A stretch of DNA of 64,000 nt from Picocystis sp. L7 (GCA_020975725.1 QXJR01000016.1:372001-436000); one strand, 5' to 3'. Shown: positions 53,625 through 62,922, numbered from the stretch's first letter. Made by a program: numbers and translations. The notes: a model not told the origin generated them from the sequence alone.

Positions 53625-54092
53625 TCAAAACAGGCTGCTGTCGTCCATGCCGAGTCCGCTGGTCGTGAAGATGAATTGCTTGAATCTCCGTATGTACTCT
53701 TCGGCGGAAAGGTCGTCCACGTCGAACTCTGCAGCTTGGTCGTACTGCCAACGCAGAGCAGCGTCGCTTAGCACGTGATAGGCTTCGCCGATTTCCTGGA
53801 AGTACTTCTTCACCGCTGGCTTCCCTTTGTGCTTGTCTGGATGCCACTTGAGTGCCATTTTGAGGTAGGCTCTACGGATTTCATCCTCTTCGGCTTCGCA
53901 GTCCACGCCGAGCGTCTGGTAGTAGTCTTTCTTTCCCGTGCTGCGAAACACGGATGCGCGTCGCACGCGTCTCCTGCGCCTCCTCCACTCCCCCTCCCAG
54001 GCCGGCTCTTCTTCCACGTCCTTGGCCTCTTCCCCTTCGACGAGGGAGAGGCTCCTTTCGAAGGTTCCTTCCTCGCCTTCGCGCGTCGGCAT
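53625..54092 (-). CDS. DnaJ (Hsp40) domain protein
   Basis: 155 aa from the first ATG; the frame continues open to 54194 without an ATG, so an upstream exon is possible. The N-terminal 55 residues are acidic then Arg-rich (GEWRRRRRRVRRASVF). The J domain (about 58-125) is complete: DYYQTLGVDCEAEEDEIRRA, YLKMALKWHPDKH with the HPD tripeptide, and KYFQEIGEAYHVLSDAALR. A short tail follows (FDVDDLSAEEYIRRFKQFI). No Gly/Phe or zinc-finger region is present, so it is a type III J protein that would stimulate an Hsp70. Compartment is unclear. Confidence 0.85.
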   Translation of the reverse strand: MPTREGEEGTFERSLSLVEGEEAKDVEEEPAWEGEWRRRRRRVRRASVFRSTGKKDYYQTLGVDCEAEEDEIRRAYLKMALKWHPDKHKGKPAVKKYFQEIGEAYHVLSDAALRWQYDQAAEFDVDDLSAEEYIRRFKQFIFTTSGLGMDDSSLF

Positions 54093-54798
54093 CCGCTTCG
54101 CTTCGACGTCGGCGCCGCGTCCTTGCCTTCCGACACGACCCTGGCCATCCCCTTGGAGAAGGGAAGCTCCTCTCCGATCGATCGGGGATCCCACGCGGGT
54201 CTAAAAGGGCAGGCACTCCCCTTTCGTCTCGGGTTCGCTGGGGTGGAGATCTCCAGGGATCCAGCCAGGGCCAGCCACGTGGGTGTGGACAGGGGAGTGG
54301 TCCACCCAGCCTGACCCCAGACCCACACCTGAACCTCCACTTCTCCAAGAGATCCAAAGACACACATCGTGGCATCCGTGGCAGCCTGCACATTCAAAGG
54401 GACGAAGAGGAAGAGAGAAAGGGAATGAAGAGGTCCAGTGGAAGCAAGAGGGGAAAACATGGCGTTTGGGTGGTGGAACGCGTGCCAAGAAAGGCACACA
54501 GTTGGGTTGTAACCCTGCCATTGAGCATTTGAAGCACAGCACAGTGCTGGAGTGAGTCGACAGGCCGGAATGGTTCAGCAGTCCGAGCTTGTATCGGATG
54601 AGTGGTAACATACCTGTGGGTGGATTGCGAGTGCAGGTGCGAACATACTCGTCGTGAACAAGGCTGTGGAGAGACAATAGATGCTGTGAAACGGAATCAA
54701 TTGGGCCAAATAAGTTTAGAGAGGATGAGTCTTCCAAGCATCCAAATCGATGAAGATCGAAAGCTGCTCTGTGACTGAAGGCAACAAATGGCTGATGC
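54093..54798. other. Intergenic region between DnaJ and the SOUL gene
   Basis: About 700 bp holding the 3' end of the SOUL gene's transcript and the DnaJ upstream region. Frames on both strands overlap and have no motifs. No repeats or RNA genes were seen. Confidence 0.4.
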
Positions 54799-55971
54799 CT
54801 AAGAGTACTGCACTTTTCGCAGCCCTCCCCTCATCGAAACCTGGGATGGAGAGAGAGACGGTTTAGGAAATGGCTCGGGCGATGGCTCGGGCGATGGCTC
54901 AGGCGATGGTTTTGGAGATGGCTCAGGTGATGGTTTTGGAGATGGCTCAGGCGACGGCTCAGGCGATGGTTTTGGAGATGGCTCGGGCGATGGCTCAGGC
55001 GACGGCTCAGGCGAGGGTTTTGGAGATGGCTCGGGCGATGGCTCAGGCGATGGCTCAGGCGATGGTTTTGGGGATGGCTCGGGCGATGGCTCCGGCGATG
55101 GCTCAGGCGACGGCTCGGGCGATGGCTCAGGCGATGGTTTCGGAGATGGTTTTGGAGATGGCTCAGGCGACGGCTCAGGCGATGGTTTTGGGGATGGCTC
55201 CGGTGACGGCTCGGGAGACGGCTCAGGAGATGGTTTTGGAGATGGCTCGGGCGATGGCTCAGGCGATGGCGTAGGTGAGGGTGACGGAGGTGGAGGTGGA
55301 GGCTTTGCTTTCACAGTGCGCACCCAAACTTCATTGTGCCTGTCAAAGAAACGATAGGGAGGATCATATCCGGCAAAGAAATAGTGGTCCGTGTCATATA
55401 GGACCCCTTCTGCATCCATCGCAGCTTCCAAAGTCTTCACGTTTGCATCAACGCTTGCATCTTTTGCCCATCCTCCAAATGCTGTCACATACACTGTCAT
55501 TTCAGGTAGTTCCTCAATGTAGATGCCCGCCGTGGTTGGAGCTGGTGGGTCCACATCCTGATACATGCTAGGAAGGAAAAACGACAACGTTATATTGCTC
55601 AAGGCTGTGGGTGTCGATCCAGGTGTGACGTAGCTCAGCACTGGTGTGGCCATCGGGATCTTTGCCTTGGCCGTGTTCTTCCCTGAGATGTATTTGTACA
55701 GTCGGTAGAATCCTGCGTACTGGGCATCAGTGAAATGCGTCTCCAGGCAATCTGTACTGACCCATTTTCCAGGAGCGTACTTGCGCACTTCGTACGTGGA
55801 CGTTGTGTTGAGTACTTTGTACTTGGGACAATCGGTGTCGTGGCAGAACCAGGGCTTGATCCATTTGTCCACGCTGCCCTCTTCGACCGTTCCCGCGGTG
55901 AGGAACGGCGTGCGGACGCACCAGGTGAACGGAAGTGCCAGCAGCAGCACCAGGCCGGCCTTCATGGTCAT
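54799..55971 (-). CDS. Secreted SOUL-domain (heme-binding) protein with Ser-Pro-Glu/Lys repeat tail
   Basis: 390 aa from ATG at 55971. A signal peptide ([17 protein letters not shown]) precedes a SOUL/p22HBP domain (about 38-235) with [55 protein letters not shown] and a C-terminal [16 protein letters not shown]. Six prolines follow, then about 130 residues of alternating SPEP and SPKP units to near the end. Ser-Pro repeats of this kind are typical of hydroxyproline-rich extracellular proteins of green algae (pherophorin-like). Family members bind heme or other tetrapyrroles; binding here is inferred. It lies in tandem, same strand, downstream of the first AztD-like gene. Confidence 0.9.
   Translation of the reverse strand: MTMKAGLVLLLALPFTWCVRTPFLTAGTVEEGSVDKWIKPWFCHDTDCPKYKVLNTTSTYEVRKYAPGKWVSTDCLETHFTDAQYAGFYRLYKYISGKNTAKAKIPMATPVLSYVTPGSTPTALSNITLSFFLPSMYQDVDPPAPTTAGIYIEELPEMTVYVTAFGGWAKDASVDANVKTLEAAMDAEGVLYDTDHYFFAGYDPPYRFFDRHNEVWVRTVKAKPPPPPPSPSPTPSPEPSPEPSPKPSPEPSPEPSPEPSPKPSPEPSPEPSPKPSPKPSPEPSPEPSPEPSPEPSPEPSPKPSPEPSPEPSPEPSPKPSPEPSPEPSPEPSPKPSPEPSPEPSPKPSPEPSPKPSPEPSPEPSPEPFPKPSLSPSQVSMRGGLRKVQYS
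54866..55275. repeat. 12-bp tandem repeat encoding SPEP/SPKP units
   Basis: Repeats of GGCTCAGGCGAT and variants (GGCTCGGGCGAT, GGTTTTGGAGAT) on the plus strand, about 34 copies, within the SOUL gene. The period is a multiple of 3, so copy-number change keeps the frame. Confidence 0.95.
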
Positions 55972-56514
55972 CCGCCGACGCGCTTCTGTCGAGGACGAGC
56001 TGGAATTCTCGTCGGCGATGCACGCACGTGGACCTTTTGGATCCAACTGTCGGGTCCTTTTTCCAGTCCAGGGCACCCCCTGCCCCTGGGGGCGTAACCC
56101 TAAGTCCTGGGGAGAACCATGCAGGAGACCGGAAAGACCACGGGTCTGTTCCGATGGACACTTGGGTGCCCTGTTCCAATCCTAAGGGTTTCGAAAAGGA
56201 AAGGAAATATCTATGAAACCGTCACGTGGGTCACGTGAGGGATGAGCATCCGGGGTGAATTCCCCTCTTTTCAGGGGGCAAGGCAGTTGGAGGAACATTG
56301 GAACTCCTGCCTTGGGGCGATCAAGGAAACGGACGATACACACTCATTTCATTTCAGGAGGAAAAAAGAAACCAACCGCTTTCCCGCAAAGAGAAAAAAC
56401 TGCGACATGGAGTCACCCATGCAGCGGTAGGATCTGCAGGACTTGGCCGGTTGGCCTCGTCAGAATGGCAATCCCCACATGGGGCTTGATGGACTGCCAC
56501 ACTCACCAGCCATT
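55972..56514. other. Intergenic region between the first AztD-like gene and SOUL
   Basis: About 540 bp; should contain the AztD-1 3' end and the SOUL promoter. TCACGTGGGTCACGTGAG at 56222-56239 holds two CACGTG palindromes (E-box/G-box cores) 9 bp apart, about 255 bp upstream of the SOUL start. No gene is seen. Confidence 0.45.
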
Positions 56515-57897
56515 CTACTCGTCATCGCCGTTGCCGTGATCGTGGTCGTGATCATGCTCATGGTCATCATCATCATGGTCGTGGTCGTGGTCATGGTCGT
56601 CATCACCATGCTCATGATCGTGGTCATGGTCATGGTCATCATCATCATCATCATGGTCATGGTCGTGGTCATGGTCATGGTCATCATCATCATGGTCATG
56701 GTCGTGGTCGTCATCATCATGGTCGTGATCGTGGTCATGCTCATCGTCGTCATCAAACTCCCAGCCAACCACGGTCATGCTTTGAGGAATGCCGTCTGCA
56801 TCGAAAGTCATCTTTGTATCAAGGGTCTCATCATCCAGCACGTAAATCTCACCACTTGAGTGGTCGCTGACAACAACTCTGCCTGGTGCAAATGCCAGGA
56901 CTGGTCGGACTCCAGATTCGTACGGGGCGATCAGCTCAACACTGTTTGTAATGTTGCCGTCACTTGGAGAAATTGTGTGGACTTGACCGTCCATGGTAAT
57001 CGCTACAATCGAGCGGCCATCCTTCGTGAAACCAAAGGCCGAGACATCGATGGGCACTGGGAAGAGTTCCATTGATCTCTCTGCCACATCAATCTTAGAG
57101 AGAGCAAGGGGACCATGGTTGCCAATGAAGAAGTCCCACCTGGGGTGCTTGATCACTGTTCCAACACGCCCTTCCTCTCCATCTGGGCTGGGGATGTTGA
57201 ATGTTTCCATGGGTGAGTCAGAGTTATCCACAACCAGCACACCGTCACCACAGCCAAGGACAACTAAGTCACCATCCGAAGCAGATCCATGAAGCAGCGG
57301 GCAGTCATGCACCTCCTGCAAAATGGTAGAGTCCATGTCGACAAGATCTACACCTTTCGGAAGGCTCTCGCCATCATCAGCGATGCTGATAAGTACTTGA
57401 TCATCGAGAGGTACAGCAACTCCATGATGAGCTGGACCATTTGCGACAACATCCACAGCTGGGCTATCTTGTCTAATCTCACTCAGCCTCATCAAGCTTG
57501 CATCACCTGCCCCATCGTTGTACACGGCAATCACACCGTCGTTCTCCACGAAGTGCGTAGGCACGCCTCCTTCAATATCAAAGTCGAAAACAACAGGATC
57601 CCTCATGTATGCATGGAAGTGGTCCCCATGGTCATCGATCCATAAACCTCCGTCAATTGCATTGGTCACATTCTGCTCTCTTTGGACAGCAAATGCATAG
57701 CGTCCATCCCCCACAGTGTACAGCCTTGCGGGGCCGCTCAGCTCCAGTGTCTCGACTTCATCTCCATCTTCCAGATTCAAAACGCGGATGGACCCACTCT
57801 CGGAATCCGCAAGAAGAAGGCGGTGTGCCCCATCTGCTGCACAGAGCTGGAGGCCAAGTGCAATGCACGATACGAGAAGCGCTCGGAAGTAGCTCAT
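56515..57897 (-). CDS. AztD-like secreted beta-propeller zinc-binding protein with His-Asp tail, copy 1
   Basis: 460 aa from ATG at 57897; upstream codons to 58008 run past a TATA box and are excluded. A signal peptide (MSYFRALLVSCIALGLQLC) precedes a beta-propeller of about 350 aa. It opens HRLLLADSESGSIRVLNLED and contains NAIDGGLWIDDHGDHFHAY, GPAHHGVAVPL, LGCGDGVLVVD, FFIGNHGPLAL and RPVLAFAPGRVVVSDHSSG. This order and the DDHGDH and HHGVAV motifs match bacterial AztD, the periplasmic zinc chaperone of the AztABC importer. The last 80 or so residues are almost only His and Asp in alternating HDHD/DDDD blocks, a probable low-affinity zinc store. I infer extracellular or secretory-pathway zinc binding. 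Two zinc-deficiency-type palindromes lie upstream. Confidence 0.85.
   Translation of the reverse strand: MSYFRALLVSCIALGLQLCAADGAHRLLLADSESGSIRVLNLEDGDEVETLELSGPARLYTVGDGRYAFAVQREQNVTNAIDGGLWIDDHGDHFHAYMRDPVVFDFDIEGGVPTHFVENDGVIAVYNDGAGDASLMRLSEIRQDSPAVDVVANGPAHHGVAVPLDDQVLISIADDGESLPKGVDLVDMDSTILQEVHDCPLLHGSASDGDLVVLGCGDGVLVVDNSDSPMETFNIPSPDGEEGRVGTVIKHPRWDFFIGNHGPLALSKIDVAERSMELFPVPIDVSAFGFTKDGRSIVAITMDGQVHTISPSDGNITNSVELIAPYESGVRPVLAFAPGRVVVSDHSSGEIYVLDDETLDTKMTFDADGIPQSMTVVGWEFDDDDEHDHDHDHDDDDHDHDHDDDDHDHDHDHDHDDDDDDHDHDHDHEHGDDDHDHDHDHDDDDHEHDHDHDHGNGDDE
56525..56755. repeat. Hexanucleotide-like repeat coding the His-Asp tail of copy 1
   Basis: Imperfect ATGGTC/GTGGTC/ATCATC repeats on the plus strand, read on the minus strand as His-Asp codons (CAT/CAC and GAC/GAT). 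In frame, so length can vary freely. Confidence 0.92.
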
Positions 57898-57985
57898 GGC
57901 TGTCGGCACCTGCACCACTGGATGCTGCGATGTGTGTTCCACTTCTGGTGATTGCAGAAAGTGTCGATTGCGGTTCTCCTTCGAC

Positions 57986-57995
57986 GTATATATAT
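57986..57995 (-). promoter_or_regulatory. TATA box of the first AztD-like gene
   Basis: ATATATATAC on the minus strand, about 90 bp upstream of the ATG at 57897. It stands out against the GC-rich surroundings. Confidence 0.65.
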
Positions 57996-58023
57996 CCCTG
58001 CTGTCCACCCTTGGGGCAGTGAG

Positions 58024-58033
58024 GTGTCGTCAG
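58024..58033 (+). promoter_or_regulatory. Near-ZDRE motif GTGTCGTCAG
   Basis: Shares the 9-mer GTGTCGTCA with two of the motifs upstream of the second AztD-like gene. Two mismatches to RTGTCGACAY. Confidence 0.35.
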
Positions 58034-58066
58034 CGAGTACAGGATTAAGATGGGTCGGTCCGAGGA

Positions 58067-58076
58067 ATGTCGACAC
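58067..58076. promoter_or_regulatory. Perfect ZDRE-like palindrome ATGTCGACAC
   Basis: Matches RTGTCGACAY, the zinc-deficiency response element bound by group F bZIP factors (bZIP19/23) in land plants. It lies 170 bp upstream of the AztD-1 start codon and about 75 bp upstream of the TATA box. Function in this organism is inferred. Confidence 0.6.
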
Positions 58077-58208
58077 GGTTGGCCATCACCTGGTCCCTTC
58101 CACTGGAGGCTCCCCGGTGCTCGCCCCGGATGGGACACAACTGTGACTCGAAGATGCCAACCGACAGGAGAACCTGAAGGGTCGGCCCCTCCCCCCAGGT
58201 CGATCCGG

Positions 58209-58218
58209 ATGTCGACAT
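58209..58218. promoter_or_regulatory. Perfect ZDRE-like palindrome ATGTCGACAT
   Basis: Second exact RTGTCGACAY match, fully palindromic, 142 bp from the first and about 310 bp upstream of the start codon. I saw no third perfect match in the 64 kb. Confidence 0.6.
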
Positions 58219-58649
58219 GGAAGGAAATACGGTGAAGAAGGGTGTCGAACGAGGGTGGAGAGACTGGACGACGCGTGGTGCACATGTGAGTAGGCGACCC
58301 GCAACAAGGAGTGGATGACGGACCGTACCATGACCCTCGAGACACATTTGCATGCGACGTGTGTGCCCCAGGTCGAAACGGTCTATTGTACGAAAGTTGA
58401 TGGAAACACAAGTTCATGAAATCTTTTTCGCACAATAGGAAACGAACACTTGAATGACACAAATCTTTCTGCCATTGCAACAAGACCAACACGAAAAGCG
58501 TGGCGTGCGACAACGCGGTGATTGGGACGTTACAAGAGACAGCCCTGCGAACGAAGGGAACACTATCTACAAGCCTTCGTTGCTCGAGCTCGACCTCAAC
58601 CTTCGTTGCAACAATGGGATCTTTGTTTCCAGTCACGGATTGGCAATAT
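58219..58649. other. Distal upstream region of the first AztD-like gene
   Basis: Continuation of the upstream region. GTAGGCGACCCGCAA at about 58290 resembles, inverted, TTTGCGGGTCGCC at about 63011 upstream of the second AztD-like gene, so part of the promoter may have been duplicated with the gene. Minus-strand frames here have no motifs. Confidence 0.4.
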
Positions 58650-60480
58650 GTGACTTCGATTTTGTAACTCATCTCCAATGAACCAAAAGGTGGCTAACTT
58701 CTCACACAGCATCAAGCAAATCACGGAATCGATGTCCGGTTTTGTGAGGAGAGCTATATGTGACTCCTCGACAAGCGGTGAAACAACCGCCACAAGAACA
58801 CGGTATAGGATTAGTCACCAACCAGCGCCATCGCCATACACGAAACAATACTTGTTGGAACATTGTGGACTACGTCGAGCAATTCTTCAACGTACTGTGG
58901 CGCAACAGAAGGGAGTTGCAAGTTGTAGGAAGCACAAGAAAATCATGGTCCCTATCAAATGGTGAACAATGCGATGGGTGTCTAGCTCCGGAAAATCAAG
59001 AACGACCTACTCTATCCGGCTGATGTTGAGACGGTCCGTCCTTTCTTTCATGCGTGGATCGATAAGGAGTTGCTTGAAGTGTCCTTGTGGAGTAAGCGAG
59101 GCAAGGCAATGTGCTTTTCGATATCCGACGCTTGGTATAAAACTAACTCCCACTCATGCTGCGCATGCTTGAGGCCATAGAGGCTCCGGGTGTGGATGTA
59201 GTCAATGCTTGCTCTTTGCATAGCAAGATCACACACAAGCATTTGTTCTTCGGAGGCACAGTCTTGTTCATCGGCCTATGCATCACTTGCAACACACAAG
59301 AAACACAATCAGTGCGCCACAAAGGGCAATGTCGTCAAAGATTGAGAAAAGAGGTAAAGAGTCGTAGCTGATACGGACATGAAATGCTTACACATGGAAA
59401 ATGAGGATCATACATGTTAGGAAACACAAGCCTCAAAAACGGTTCCCAACCCATCAAAGGAGGTGTCTTCCCCCCATTGGGGACGGGTGCCCAAATCACT
59501 CCAATTCGATCTTGTTATTAAGTCGACCTTGACCTTGAAGGCCACGACCTGTCTTCTAGGTACCTCCCAATCTACGAGGCATCCTCGTCCACATTGGTGG
59601 AGTTCAAGAGCAAGCAGAGTGCTCCTTACAATGCGCACGCCTTCGACCTCCAATTTAGAACAGAAGACGTGTGCTACAACACCTTCATGTATTGTAAGAA
59701 CGTGAATGGCAAGCAAGTCAAGGAAACTAGGGCCAAGTAGGATGGAATGGAGAAGTCCATGAATGACCTCGATGGTAATGATCCGTTGAGGGACAAACCT
59801 ATGGTCACAAGCGATCCCAACGCGAGTAGCTTGTTTTATTGCGTGGATAGCAATGGACGAGAGCAATCCAGTTTTGCGACATGTATGGCATTCTCAAAAA
59901 GAAGAGGAAGAGCAAGAGGTGTTGTGACTAGCCTAACCATCAAAAGCAAGAGATCCACGCAGGGAATAATGCGGCTAAATGAAGAGCCTAGCTCGGCGAG
60001 TTCAAGCAATAAACAACCCACATCGACTAGTTAAAGGCTTGCATCAAGCAAAAGATGAGCTCGACAGATCTCTCGCATCCTTCCAACATGGGTTCATGTC
60101 TTGCAAACTCTAAATGGAAAAGTCTATGCGAAGATAGATCGTGGTAAACTGTCGGCCGAATTATTAAGGAACCTCCTTAATTGGTCCACGGAACGATTCG
60201 CCGCAATTGGTCAATCGTAATAGCATAAGCACTAGAAATTCAGGGAGCCAGTCAAGGGAAAGGGCTTCCACACACTGATTTGCCCGGCCGGCTCTGATGT
60301 ACACTTGATGGATGAGCTCGCACAAGCTGTACGTGAATTGCAAGTGGCGGTGAATGCAAGATGTTGAGGAAGTGTGACAACCCCTTACAATTACCAAGCG
60401 GCAAATTCTTACGACATGGAATGTTCAAGTGTAAGTTGTGCTCAAGGCGGTGGAGTAGGAACATACACGCCACTTCTACC
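58650..60480 (+). pseudogene. Decayed protein-coding element of unknown family
   Basis: AT-richer than the neighbouring genes. Several separate plus-strand stretches look like degraded protein, for example LPIYEASSSTLVEFKSKQSA near 59570, FRTEDVCYNTFMYCKNVNGK near 59665, SLFYCVDSNGREQSSF near 59830, and KLSAELLRNLLNWSTERFAA near 60150. No frame is open over the whole length. I cannot place it in a family: no reverse transcriptase, transposase or capsid motif was recognised. It sits between the two AztD-like paralogues and may be an old mobile element or a dead host gene. Confidence 0.4.
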
Positions 60481-61235
60481 GTCTAGATGATATTAATGTG
60501 TGCGGTGCAGAGCGAAATGTATTCTTCATGTCTTTGATGAACTTATAGATCAAATAATTTCGTTGTGACAGAATCACGTAAACATGGCTCATGCGGGAAG
60601 CGAAGACCCAACATTGGGTATGAAGGATGTTTGACATCTTGCGTGCACAACAGTGAATACTTTCAATCACGGATACACATATTTTTCTAATATTCCATTT
60701 CCTTTGCTTGTAGTAGTTAGGCACCTTCATAGATTGGTAATGCATAGCATATCGAGCACGAGGTGGGCCAATCAAAACGATGCACCCCAAAGAGAATTCG
60801 AGGACGCAGCCACTTCGAGGGTTAGTTCTCCAATTTCACGAATCGTTGACACTAGTTTTTACCGAAAATAAAACATTATCCACCACAAGCGGAGTCTTGC
60901 TCGTTGCCTAGAAATCTATGGAATTGGTAATTTTTGAGAATAAAGCTTGAGAGCATATAACAGAAGCGACCACTCCAACACTCAATTTGTTCTCGCTACA
61001 AACTCATCGTGGAACGACGCTTACCATTGAGGAGAGCCACCTCCGCTCATTATTCATAAAAGACCAAAGCTTTTGCTACATGTATTATAGTTTTTTTAAC
61101 CTTCACATTAGTTCTGAAATGCCTCAGAAGTGCACAGGAGATAAAGCAAAAACTATTTCATGATTCAAGGCTTAATTTTACAAAACTAAGTCCAATGGCA
61201 GGGCGCATGCATAAAGCAGAAGTCCAGCCTTGTGT
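60481..61235. other. AT-rich interval before the second AztD-like gene
   Basis: About 750 bp including the 3' end of the second AztD-like gene. ACCGAAAATAAAACATT lies at about 60859 and GAATAAAGC at about 60939 on the plus strand. No coding sequence is recognised. Confidence 0.4.
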
Positions 61236-62741
61236 TTAAGCAAACCATACGAATGCAACGAGACCTTGGAAGAGCGTGGTTGCAATCCTAACAACAAAGC
61301 GCCTACTTCCATCGTTGTGGCTGTCCTCACCACCGTCGTGATCATGATCGTGTTCATGGTCCTCACCATGGTCATGGTCATGGTCGTGATCATGGTCGTG
61401 TTCATCGCCCCCACCACCGTCGTGATCATGGTCGTGGTCATGGTCGTGGTCATGGTCCTCACCGTGGTCATGGTCATGGTCGTGATCATGGTCGTGTTCA
61501 TCGCCCCCACCACCGTCGTGATCATGGTCGTGATCATGGTCGTGGTCATGGTCGTGGTCATGGTCCTCACCATGGTCGTGATCATGGTCGTGTTCGTCGT
61601 TCTCATAACCAACAACAGCCATGCTTAATGGTATGCCATCCGCATCTATTGTTTGCAGTTCTGAGAGCGTCTTATCATCAAGCACATGTATGGCTCCATT
61701 GGTGTGATCACTTACAATGACTTTGTGAGGGGCAAAGGCAAGGGCGGGCCTTGTACCAGATTCATATGGAGCGATGAGATCAACACTGTTCATGATTTCA
61801 CCGTTCTCGGGTGAAATCCTCTGCACCTGTCCGTTTACCGTCACCGCAATAATTGCAACACCGTCGTTTGTGAAGCCGAATGCTCGTACAGCAACTGGAA
61901 CAGCAAACACCTCCATTGTTTGCGATTCTGGGTCGATTTTCGATATTCCTGTAGGGCCATGATTACCAATGAAGAAACTCCATTTGGGATGCGAATACAA
62001 GGTACCGACACGCCCAGAAGTGCCTTCTGGACTAGAAACCTTGTGGGTCTCCATGGGAGACTTTGAACTGTCCACAATCAAAACACCGTCACCACAACCA
62101 AGCGCTACTAATGATCCAGACGGTGCCTCACCATGAAGCAAAGGACATTCATGCATTGCTTGAAGAACTTCAGACGACATGGACCTGTGATCCACGCCCT
62201 TCGGAAGGCGTTCACCCTCATCAGCCACACTTATGAGTACATCTTCTCCAACAGCCACGGCCACGCCGTGATGGGCCGACCCTGATTCCACGGTATGCAT
62301 TGAAGGATTGACCTGCCGAATGTCGCTCGTCTTCATGATACTTGCTTCACCGGTGCCGTCGTTGAATATTACTACGTGGCCACCATGCTCCACGAAGTGT
62401 ATGGGGACTGCCCCTTCCACCTTGAATGGACGGATGCTAGGAGGTTCCTCATAGGGATGCATGTGGTCCCCATGGTCTTCGATCCAGACACCACCATCAA
62501 TGGCCTGCGAAGCGTTCGAATCAGTCTGTACTGCAAAGGCATGCCTGCCATCACTCAGTGCGTACACCCTCGCTGGGCCTTCCACCTCCAAAGTGGCAAC
62601 GTGACTTCCACCAGCAAGATCCAACACACGAATTTTTCCTGACTCGGAGTCGGCAACAAGTAGGCGGTGCTTCTCATATGCAAGACAATATTGCAGCCAC
62701 AGCGATATGATCGCGACCACAGTCTTGATACAGGAATTCAT
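61236..62741 (-). CDS. AztD-like secreted beta-propeller zinc-binding protein with His-Asp tail, copy 2
   Basis: 501 aa from ATG at 62741; a longer frame to 62813 has no signal-peptide character. The signal peptide is MNSCIKTVVAIISLWLQYCL. The propeller parallels copy 1 throughout: HRLLVADSESGKIRVLDL, DGGVWIEDHGDHMHPYEEPP, GSAHHGVAVAVGED, LVALGCGDGVLIVDSS, FFIGNHGPTGISKI, RPALAFAPHKVIVSDHTNG. DHGDHMHPYEEPP is even closer to bacterial AztD than copy 1. The tail of about 90 residues is a regular HDHDHD repeat with GEDHDHD and DGGGGDEHDHD spacers. Unlike copy 1 it ends in a hydrophobic stretch (IATTLFQGLVAFVWFA), which could be a membrane anchor or GPI-attachment signal. The two copies are tandem paralogues on the same strand, about 3.3 kb apart. 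Confidence 0.85.
   Translation of the reverse strand: MNSCIKTVVAIISLWLQYCLAYEKHRLLVADSESGKIRVLDLAGGSHVATLEVEGPARVYALSDGRHAFAVQTDSNASQAIDGGVWIEDHGDHMHPYEEPPSIRPFKVEGAVPIHFVEHGGHVVIFNDGTGEASIMKTSDIRQVNPSMHTVESGSAHHGVAVAVGEDVLISVADEGERLPKGVDHRSMSSEVLQAMHECPLLHGEAPSGSLVALGCGDGVLIVDSSKSPMETHKVSSPEGTSGRVGTLYSHPKWSFFIGNHGPTGISKIDPESQTMEVFAVPVAVRAFGFTNDGVAIIAVTVNGQVQRISPENGEIMNSVDLIAPYESGTRPALAFAPHKVIVSDHTNGAIHVLDDKTLSELQTIDADGIPLSMAVVGYENDEHDHDHDHGEDHDHDHDHDHDHDHDHDGGGGDEHDHDHDHDHDHGEDHDHDHDHDHDHDGGGGDEHDHDHDHDHDHGEDHEHDHDHDGGEDSHNDGSRRFVVRIATTLFQGLVAFVWFA
61320..61600. repeat. Hexanucleotide/minisatellite coding the His-Asp tail of copy 2
   Basis: ATGGTC/GTGGTC repeats arranged in larger blocks, each containing TCATCGCCCCCACCACCGTC (the DGGGGDE spacer). 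The block at 61382-61440 recurs at about 61466-61525. In frame on the minus strand. Confidence 0.93.
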
Positions 62742-62878
62742 GATCGAAGGGGCTTGGTCTTCTAGTGTTTCGTTCGCTGGGAGGCAGGTGTCGCGCAAGT
62801 TGCTTCCAAGCAAATATGATAGATTTGGAACGCCTTTGTGGGGGAAACGTACACCTGACAGGTGTGCCGTCAGCGGCT

Positions 62879-62888
62879 ATGTCGTCAT
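62879..62888 (+). promoter_or_regulatory. Near-ZDRE motif ATGTCGTCAT
   Basis: One mismatch to RTGTCGACAY (A to T at position 7). 138 bp upstream of the copy 2 start. Confidence 0.4.
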
Positions 62889-62922
62889 GGGTTGGCAACC
62901 TTTCGTCCGCGTAGCTAGTCAG

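Noticed and set aside
57335-57344. ATGTCGACAA inside the AztD-1 coding region as a third zinc element
   Set aside because: The last base does not fit RTGTCGACAY and it is coding sequence.
57898-58008. 37-residue N-terminal extension of AztD-like copy 1
   Set aside because: It would start upstream of the TATA box, and it masks a good signal peptide beginning at the ATG at 57897.
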